The notes under the pieces are model-generated. The model was not told where the DNA came from and searched no databases. It saw only the letters and a list, made by a program, of their open reading frames with translations. 64,000 bases of DNA from Bolinopsis microptera (Eukaryota > Ctenophora > Tentaculata > Lobata > Bolinopsidae): the NCBI RefSeq assembly GCF_026151205.1, contig NC_087076.1:1311692-1375691 (forward strand), read 5' to 3'. Position 1 is the stretch's first letter; each line of letters begins with the position of its first letter. Positions 57,001 to 64,000 of the stretch are shown in pieces. The position numbers and the translations under genes were made by a program.

Positions 57001-57822
57001 TTAATTGAGAATAATAGTGATAAACATGAAAAAAACAGCCAGACTCAAAGTTCCTCCCCGAGCTGCTCCATTTGTGCACGTAAACGTGTGAGAAGCTGGA
57101 GTAAGACTCCCATCTTTATTGCAAGTGAGTGTGTTTCCCTCTCCCTCGAGTTTTAATTTCTTCATACATGTCACAGTAAACTTCTCTCCCTCGTTCACTG
57201 TATCAGAATCTGGTGTCACATCTGAGCGCCATACGCCCGGCTTCTTGCATGGTACTGGCTTCAAGGCACCGATATTGTCAGCTGCATCTCCGATAACCTC
57301 AGCTCCTGCCTGAATATTTCCTGGAGGGTAATATTGGCACACCACTTTGTTGAAGAACCAGGTAACCTGGTCCCGTTTGATTGACCATCTTCCTAGTCCA
57401 CAGTTTAACTGTTTAGAACTTTTCCAGAGAATCTGGTTGTATGCGTTAGGACTTTCCAACTTTTCTCTGTACCAATCTCCGGTTGATTCGAGGTAAGCAT
57501 CAGATCGTCCTGTGACATATCCGTCAGATCGTCCTACTCCTGAGTTGTCAATATTCTCACCAAAAGCTTGTCCTACACTGTGATCATCTTTCTTGGCCTC
57601 CATTGCTGTCTCAAAAGCATGTCTGTCAGCAGTGAAGGTGACATCTTCTCCTGACTCCCCATAGCATAGAGGATCCGTGTCCTCGTACAATGCTCTCAGT
57701 TCATTGTGTTTGTCCAGCACATCCTGCTCCGCTTCAGTAAGACTCTCTGTTTTACAAACCCCTTCAGTTGATACCAGCATGCAGGTGAACACCAGTACTC
57801 CAGCCACTATCTTACTTTTCAT
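57001..57822 (-). CDS. Secreted CAP (SCP-like) protein with sushi-like module and GPI-type tail
   Basis: Single coding exon of 273 aa from ATG 57,822. An acceptor CTGTACAG at about 57,838 suggests a 5' noncoding exon. Residues 1-21 (MKSKIVAGVLVFTCMLVSTE) form a signal peptide. Residues about 30-180 form a CAP domain: LDKHNELRALY, FGENIDNSG, YNQILWKSSKQLNCGLGRW and VCQYYPPGNI match the family order. The CAP fold is used in secreted proteins from venom allergens to sperm-coating proteins; a specific activity cannot be read from the sequence. Next comes a short Cys-containing module (PCKKPGVW...FTVTCMKK...LTCNKDG...HTFTC) resembling one sushi/CCP repeat. The C-terminus is a small linker plus a hydrophobic stretch (TLSLAVFFMFITIILN) with no basic tail, fitting GPI attachment. 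No frame defects; looks like a functional host gene. Confidence 0.85.
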   Translation of the reverse strand: MKSKIVAGVLVFTCMLVSTEGVCKTESLTEAEQDVLDKHNELRALYEDTDPLCYGESGEDVTFTADRHAFETAMEAKKDDHSVGQAFGENIDNSGVGRSDGYVTGRSDAYLESTGDWYREKLESPNAYNQILWKSSKQLNCGLGRWSIKRDQVTWFFNKVVCQYYPPGNIQAGAEVIGDAADNIGALKPVPCKKPGVWRSDVTPDSDTVNEGEKFTVTCMKKLKLEGEGNTLTCNKDGSLTPASHTFTCTNGAARGGTLSLAVFFMFITIILN

Positions 57823-57949
57823 TACTTTAATCAACCTGTACAGGAAATAGTTCATTATTTTACTTATCAGTTGGAAAATATAACAATCATACCATGTACC
57901 AACTCCTGTTTTATCTTTTAAATCAGTACGTGCGCAAATCAAACATCAT

Positions 57950-58120
57950 TCTTACTTGGGCCAAAATAAAACCGGAAGTTGGAAAATGTGGACAAGGTTT
58001 TACTAAAATGACTATCAGCTATTGAACATGGACGCGATGAATATCAATCTAAGTAAATTAATTGATGCGATGAATAAGTGATCAAACACTATGAAGCAAA
58101 CAGGTTTTATAATTACTGTA
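57950..58120. other. 5' region of the CAP gene
   Basis: Upstream of the CAP gene on its coding strand. No TATA-like element could be chosen with confidence. Confidence 0.3.
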
Positions 58121-58330
58121 ACATTGTTGAATATATTTGAATATAATGCCATGAATTGCACATAATCTTGACATTATGTTGAATATTTGGAGCCAGTGTG
58201 GGTCTATAACCATGGGTTTACACTTAGTAGCCGTGGGTCATGAGGACAATGCATAAAGTGTAAATAGTTTCAAACTATGCCGCAACACACTGCGGGAACA
58301 GTTATTGTGAGGGAAAAACACACGTGAGAA
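58121..58330 (+). repeat. 205-bp direct repeat, copy 1 (copy 2 at 60,278-60,478)
   Basis: Both copies read from ACATTGTTGAATATATTTGA through GCCAGTGTGGGTCTATAACC to GAAAAACACACGTGAGAA with few differences. The 1.95 kb between has no retroelement ORF, so LTRs are not supported; it may be a dispersed repeat landing twice. Confidence 0.8.
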
Positions 58331-60277
58331 CAGAGAAGTTTGGAGCTCAAGTCGTGGGCTTCATGGCCACGTGTAGCTTCGATCGATATTAGGTCAAAAG
58401 GCCAAAACGATTTGATTAGCACTGGTAACATTTTATTCGTTCAAAAGACAAGCATTATACTATAATTTATAGCTATATTTTTATTCCGAACATGATCACC
58501 AGGGTTCGCAACATTTAACTACCGTAAGAATAAGATTTACCGGAAATTCTACAACTGCTGCTTGACTTTTACATTAAACGTACCCCACAGGCCAGGACCC
58601 GGCCATCTTTCAGTCTTATCAAATTTAAAACACGTTGAAACAATGCCATGCTGCAACAATTGTTATCATTTTGTTAGTTAAAACACTGAGCCAAAACGAT
58701 GAGCGCTGGTAATATCTCTCATTCGATTCGGTTATCTGTTAATGGTCACATATAACGGTAAAGGCACGGTTTATAAGGAACGTCTTGCTCTATACAAAGC
58801 CCTCTCGCTTACTTGTGAAACAAGCGCGTCACGCAGTACGTGTAGACTCATGACAATATGAAAGGAAGTAGGAACGTTTGTTAAGTGTGCCTTAGGCTTA
58901 ACTTTAAGTAAAGAAGTAACCATTGTGGCTGTGCCTTAACCATGAGTTACAATATGTGACCATTGACACTGACAGATAATCGAAATCGAATTGCCCATCT
59001 CCTAATCACAGGAAAAGCTCGCATTATGTTAGACTTAGAGTTAGACTAACTGGCAACTATATAGTTTCCAACTACATCATTCATATGAGTATGACCACGG
59101 AATGGGCGCGATTAGATTTACAACTTTACTAGGCCTTATTATATATATATCCTATCCGTAAGCTTTTAACGCTTACAGTTACGGTGAATGCAACGAAATG
59201 GACGTTTACAAACGTACACGGATAGGCCAAAATGTAATTGCACCTCCGCAGAATTTGCAACATTTAGCTTTCGTAAGGACAAAGGAACCGATTAATATTG
59301 TTACACTTACAATCTTGAAGACACTGGAAATCTAGTGTAGCTGGGTTGTCAGTTTAACTCAAGAGAAGTGGTCAAATTAAAATTCACCTATTATACTAAT
59401 CACTAGGCCTTACTTACAAGTTATGTAATTGGACCAGAGCACTTAGTGCTAATAAAAACTCTGCTGGTCCAAAGGAAAGATCTCGTTATGTTAGACCATG
59501 AGTGGGCGACCACCCACCCAGTGAAATACTGGACTTTAGGTTTCATAAATTTATAACACCCCGAGGTACGAATATAATTACATTACAATCGGGTTTCAAG
59601 TAAATTTATTAAAATTACTGAGTTAGCTATTTTCAGCTCAGGAAATTCCAGCTTTTAAAGTTGGTTCGAAAATCTTACTCTTTGTTTAATTTGTTTCAGT
59701 GATGAAATCGCTCTGAAGAATGTCCTCAACTTACGCTTATTATATGTTACTATAAGTCCTACGGTCAACCTAAAACGAATTTAAAGTTATAGTAATACTT
59801 ATAGGGATGTTTCTTTTTTATCGAGGTCAGGGCGAACTTTCAAGACTATATAGTAAATTAATAAACCATATTTAAAAATGATTTATGGGCCTGATCATAG
59901 ACTTGTTAGATTTGGAGTCAAACTTAATCAAAAGGTAAATTTACCTAGCAGACAGAAATGGCTATCAAGAATACGACTAAGGGACATGATAAATGAACAC
60001 ACGAAAATAAACTGTAGCAGTTATGGAAATAGTATACGCTCATTATCGGATGATATATATATATATATACGGTCATATCACGTGATCGAGACAGTGTTTC
60101 GCCAATATCTCGGCAGAGGGCCAGAGGAGCATTTTAACCCTAAGTCATGGGGGTGATTCGGAATCAGCGTCCGAAAATACATCGATTCTAGTTGGTTTCA
60201 ACTGTCGGGGGGCCTTTTAGAACAATCTCGAAGATCGACTGTAAAGTGATTTAATACGCTCGCTCATTATCTTGTAA
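58331..60277. other. Noncoding interval between direct repeats
   Basis: Contains one more unit of the GC-rich repeat (GCCCTCTCGCTTACTTGTGA at about 58,799-58,860) and, at 60,150-60,245, the reverse of words from the long repeat (GATTCGGAATCAGCGTCCGA). A 92-aa ORF at 59,878-60,156 has no family signature and ends in this repeat, so it is not called. Confidence 0.4.
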
Positions 60278-60478
60278 CATTGTTGAATATACTTGAATAT
60301 AATGCCATGAATTGCACATAATCTTGACATTATGTTGAATATTTGGAGCCAGTGTGGGTCTATGGCCATGGGTTTACACCGTGGGCCATGAGGACAATGC
60401 ATAAAGTGTAAATAGTTTCAAACTATGCCGCAACACACCGCGGGAACAGATATTGTGAGGGAAAAACACACGTGAGAA

Positions 60479-61851
60479 GCTTGGTTCAACTTCAAGTCGT
60501 CAAGTAGTGGAACTGGCAAGTTTTTAATTGGGAACCAGCTTTGTTTATTGGTTAAGTGCGTGACATATTGCATATTGCATATCAACCATGTTTTCGCACG
60601 CTACGTTTATCATTATGTAAGCTGAAGCAAGCATGGATTCGTCTGAATATTAATTTATTTTATGACGAGTAATCTCGTGATTATATTTCGGAATTAGACG
60701 CTTGAAGACTTTATGCAATCTTAAATTATAATCTCAGAATTATGCAGATCTCAGAAACTGCATATAATTATATAGCTGCATATTATGTAGCGTTGGTACA
60801 TGAACCGGGGAACAAAGTGTGTGTGTGAATAAAATTATAAGATAGCCATGGTCACATTTGTAAGTATCGATATTAATGAAGGGCCTATAAGTATAATAAT
60901 AATTTACAATTTAAGAATGTATCCGCGCTGAACTATTGACGTATTGTATTACTATTACTGTTGGTGGTGGAGCCTCTGTGACCGAGTGTGCTTAATCACT
61001 CTACATGCAATCGATCTTCGAGATTGTTCTAAAAGTAAAAACAGCGTATTTTGCACCATTTTCATCACTATATCAACTCCGATATCCACAAAAGTTTTCG
61101 GACAGTTGTGAAAGCCCTATTGGAAGGTCTTCACAAATTTTCAAAATGATCTCATTCAAGGAACCGAAGATATGACAGAATAATACGACAAAAATCAACG
61201 AATTTCGTCAAATTACGCAACTTTTACACCTACTTTTGCTCCAAAAGCCGCGCACCATCAAATATGGCACCTATAAGGCAAAACTCACTGATCATTCCAA
61301 AAAGGTACGACAAATTTGGTACTGTAAAAATTCTCACAGTCTTTAGAAAACAATTAAAACGGTAGGTACAAAAATTTTGAAAATCCGAGCATGTTTATTT
61401 TTATCGTGCACCCCCTATAATTAGTACTTGTAGCTATTGAAGATAGAACTCAAAACTTAGCTTACACGAAACACTATAACTAACAACGCTGAATGGATGA
61501 ATAAAGATTGGTAAGCTCAGCCAACCGTTTTCTTAAGAAGCCGTCGCGTGGCGAGCCTCTGTTTAACTTTAAACGACAAAAGTTTCATACCAATTAGTAT
61601 GACTTACACAATATGTAAGTTATAGCGTAACTTAGTACTACTACTATTTATCGTAAGTCATTCCAACATATACTGTAAGTGTATCATTATAACTTATACA
61701 GTATAATAATCACCGCATCTACATTCTACAGACGACGATCTTCGGGCCGAAGCAAGGAAACAATAACATGGAAATAAGGTCCTGGCCGCTTCGCTCTTCT
61801 GATTTGTGGCTTTTCAAGACGATAATCATCTTCAACTTAAGATCATAGGAT
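60479..61851. other. No recognisable gene
   Basis: AT-rich. A word pair CGATCTTCGAGATTGTTCTA (61,013) / its complement (60,221) shows a small inverted repeat. Otherwise nothing could be identified. Confidence 0.35.
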
Positions 61852-63117
61852 TAGGGTTGCCAACCGATATTATCGGCCGATAATTATCGGCGATAATTTT
61901 CCAAAAGTCGTTATCGATTATTGCGATAATCAACCAATTTTTATTAGGGGGAAATAGCCTAAATTTAACATATTTTTCTAATCTTTTTTTTGTTAAACCC
62001 GAGTGCTACCATAATTTGCAGTGTGATGGTATGCTGACGTGCTACTTGTAGTGTGTAGAAACTGCTACACATTACGTGTAATTTGATTAATTATTTGTGT
62101 TTATTTTTATGGTGTTGTTTAAGAGGGAGTTTTAGGATTTTTTTAAGGATTTAGTAGGATTTTAGTGATTAGAATTATCGTTAGTGATTAGTGTAGATTT
62201 AGGATAGATTAGTGACCACGTGGTATCACGTGGCGCGGGTCGATAACGCATTTCTGGACACGTTAGGATTAGTTCTGGAAAAGATCGTGAGGTGACGTGT
62301 TTAATCTAAGTGTTAACCGCTGATCTAGAACGCCCAACGTGGCCCGTCCTGCCACAGTTTAAGTTGTGATTGTTGATAATATCTTTATATTCATCATTCG
62401 AACGTTATTATTCGATTCAACTGTTTCCCTTGTTCAACTCTAGCGTAGGGACGAATTGTAGCATATTCTACCGTTTAAATTGAAATTAAAACAATAGGCC
62501 TCAGAGAACATTTGTCGATGAAATAATAATATGGGCTTGTTAAAAATAAAGGGTAATGCCAATATTGCAATAGATTCTATAAGTATAACAAAGCATTAAG
62601 CAATAAAGCACACGATAATGCTATCAAAGTTTTCTATTTTCATATTCGAAGTTCGAATTTTACCGATATTAATTTTATTAAGGATTTGTCATGACTCAAG
62701 GTCAATGTTTCCGCATTTTTGGAAATTAAATTCAATTAATGATATTGTAAGGGGTCGTTCACATATTACGTAATCAGTTGAGGGGGGGGGGGGGGGGGGG
62801 GGGGTTCCGAATGATTACGCTAGTGTAACTTTGACACAATATATGTGTAAAACTGATTACGGAGGGGGGGTGGTAATAATGTTCCAAAAAATGATTACGT
62901 AATATGTGAATTGTGAACGACTCCTAACTATATAATGATGATGTAACAAGGTTACATAGCATGGGAGCATAATTCAAGTATGCACAGTGCATACAAATAT
63001 TACTTCTATTATCTTGCCAAATTTATGTTATCGCCGATAACCGATATAATCGCAATAATTTTGAAAAAGTTATCGATTATCGCGATAAAAGAAATTGTAC
63101 CGATAATGGCAACCCTA
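61852..63117. mobile_element. hAT-like non-autonomous element (TIR TAGGGTTGCCA)
   Basis: Ends TAGGGTTGCCAACCGAT and ATCGGTACA-type/TGGCAACCCTA, with many CGATAAT/ATTATCG subterminal words on both sides. Flanks CATAGGAT and ATTAGGAT agree at 6 of 8 positions, compatible with a decayed 8-bp duplication. It has no transposase ORF and includes a poly-G MITE. Confidence 0.75.
62752..62930. mobile_element. Poly-G MITE, copy 3 (nested)
   Basis: GGGGTCGTTCACATATTACG at the left and a complementary end ...GTAATATGTGAA...GAACGACTCC at the right, enclosing a G-run of about 24 and a GGAGGGGGGG tract. Flanked by TAA on both sides. It sits inside the hAT-like element. Confidence 0.8.
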
Positions 63118-63304
63118 ATTAGGATAGATAATTCATAAAGCTTTCTAGTCTAAAGACTTATAGACTATTACTATTATATATGCATAACATACTTACGTAA
63201 AAACTATATTCAAATACACTTTTCAATACGTTGTTGCTTGCTTATCAGTTACTTATCATTACGTTGATAAGACTTGCTTTTTTAACCGGTGCCGTGGTTG
63301 TGTG
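63118..63304. other. Short spacer upstream of the terminal ORF
   Basis: AT-rich, no feature recognised; could hold the promoter or a 5' UTR of the ORF that follows. Confidence 0.3.
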
Positions 63305-64000
63305 ATGTATAAATCTGAGAAATACGTGGCTTATAAGCTTGATGAAGTGAGAGATGATGGAGCTGAATGGATCCGGAAAACTCTCCAGCTTGTTAAATCA
63401 AATCATGTTAACGCGTGTGTAGCTCAGGCTTTCATTGGTAGAAGAGAAATCACTAGGGAAGTCATGGCTCAGAAACTCAATTCTGCGTTACAGATTATGT
63501 ATAGGCAATCATTGTACATTGATCAGATGGAGAAGTATAACCAGAAATTGCACTCCGATGTAATTGACAGCCAGGGGACAGTAGTTCTATCAATGCGTGC
63601 CATTCACCAGTCGAGAACTGAGAAGCCTGCATTCGGGCCTGTATTCAAAGTTAAATGCAATTCCTGTGCAGGATGGTGCTATTCACCAAAAAACCTAAGA
63701 TATTGTAACTGGTGTGGAAAAAGTATACATTCCAAGTGTATGAAACACGAGTTAGGTTGTAAAACATGTTGTGAATCTATGATTCCTGGTTTCAACTACG
63801 AACCACACCATCTACTTGATGATTACAGCCACCTACATGACTTATTTTTTAATCCATATGATAGAGAAAACATTGCAAATGATATAGGTAATCAACTTGA
63901 TGATGAACAGGACAGGGAGTACTTTGATGAAATTTCAAATATACTGGTAGAATGTAGATATAAGGAACAGAAGCACGTACAGAACTCAGGAGCAAACGAG
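63305..64000 (+). CDS. Partial ORF with C-x2-C zinc-binding cluster, runs off the window
   Basis: ATG 63,305 opens 232 codons with no stop to the window end. Residues about 118-160 contain KCNSCAGWCYSPKNLRYCNW, then CGKSIHSKCM...GCKTCC. The pairs C-x2-C, C-x2-C, H-x2-C and C-x2-C are arranged as in treble-clef or C1/FYVE/PHD-like zinc modules, without a clean match to any one of them. The N-terminal 110 residues are helical-looking (VRDDGAEWIRKTLQLVKSNH...ALQIMYRQSLYIDQMEKYNQ), and an acidic segment follows the zinc cluster. Uninterrupted single-exon coding and location beside a hAT element leave open whether it is host or transposon-derived. Confidence 0.6.
   Translation, partial: MYKSEKYVAYKLDEVRDDGAEWIRKTLQLVKSNHVNACVAQAFIGRREITREVMAQKLNSALQIMYRQSLYIDQMEKYNQKLHSDVIDSQGTVVLSMRAIHQSRTEKPAFGPVFKVKCNSCAGWCYSPKNLRYCNWCGKSIHSKCMKHELGCKTCCESMIPGFNYEPHHLLDDYSHLHDLFFNPYDRENIANDIGNQLDDEQDREYFDEISNILVECRYKEQKHVQNSGANE

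Noticed and set aside
59878-60156. 92-aa ORF as a gene
   Set aside because: No recognisable motif, includes an (AT)n tract, and ends in dispersed-repeat sequence.
58121-60478. LTR retrotransposon
   Set aside because: Direct repeats exist but no internal coding, primer-binding site or target duplication was identified.

Overview
The window is eukaryotic, from an animal. It has short GT-AG introns, multi-exon genes with consistent intron phase, an ARMC7-like gene, a CAP plus sushi secreted protein and a tRNA-derived SINE. The dense nesting of many cut-and-paste transposon types resembles cnidarian and other early-branching marine invertebrate genomes. That placement is an inference; no rRNA or mitochondrial marker is present. 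Only four or five host-type genes are visible, and most of the 64 kb is transposons inserted into other transposons.

Layout. 0.65-3.55 kb: a spliced transposase-like gene on the minus strand, 10 exons with every junction in phase. 5.77-9.80 kb: an 8-exon coiled-coil protein ending in a C2H2-type finger; its last intron holds exactly 45 copies of a 38-bp unit that each duplicate the exon end and 5' splice site. 10.73-13.27 kb: a TTAA-flanked element holding a hAT-type element, which itself holds a 57-bp minisatellite open on both strands. 13.7-14.3 kb and 23.7-24.0 kb: complementary pieces of an ARMC7-like gene in opposite orientation. 14.9-29.2 kb: long repeats, foldback elements, a SINE, a LINE fragment, a broken transposon ORF and microsatellites.

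29,206-47,797 is the main find. It is one transposon of 18.6 kb (about 14.6 kb before a later insertion) whose two halves are inverted copies of about 7.3 kb meeting at about 40,568. It begins TATGGTGGCC and ends GGCCACCATA, is flanked by the 6-bp target duplication CTTATT, and an uninterrupted copy of its target lies at 17,996-18,020. Each half carries a 9-exon gene for an integrase-like DDE transposase (405 aa in the right arm, D-x63-D-x37-E). The two genes are divergent from the centre. The left half was later hit by a 3,941-bp purine-rich element with G8 terminal inverted repeats and its own 6-bp duplication AATGAT, and that element contains a further nested element.

47.8-57 kb: (GA)n, Helitron-type 3' ends, and a second copy of the 14.9-kb repeat interrupted by a hAT relic (8-bp duplication, hAT dimerisation domain) and by a LINE relic with an RNase H domain (12-bp duplication). 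57.0-57.8 kb: a CAP-sushi protein with a signal peptide and a GPI-like tail. 58-61.8 kb: little recognisable. 61.85-63.12 kb: a hAT-like element. 63.3 kb to the end: an open zinc-binding ORF running off the edge.

The genes do not form an operon or pathway. The common thread is a stratigraphy of insertions that can be ordered from target duplications and empty-site copies inside the same window.
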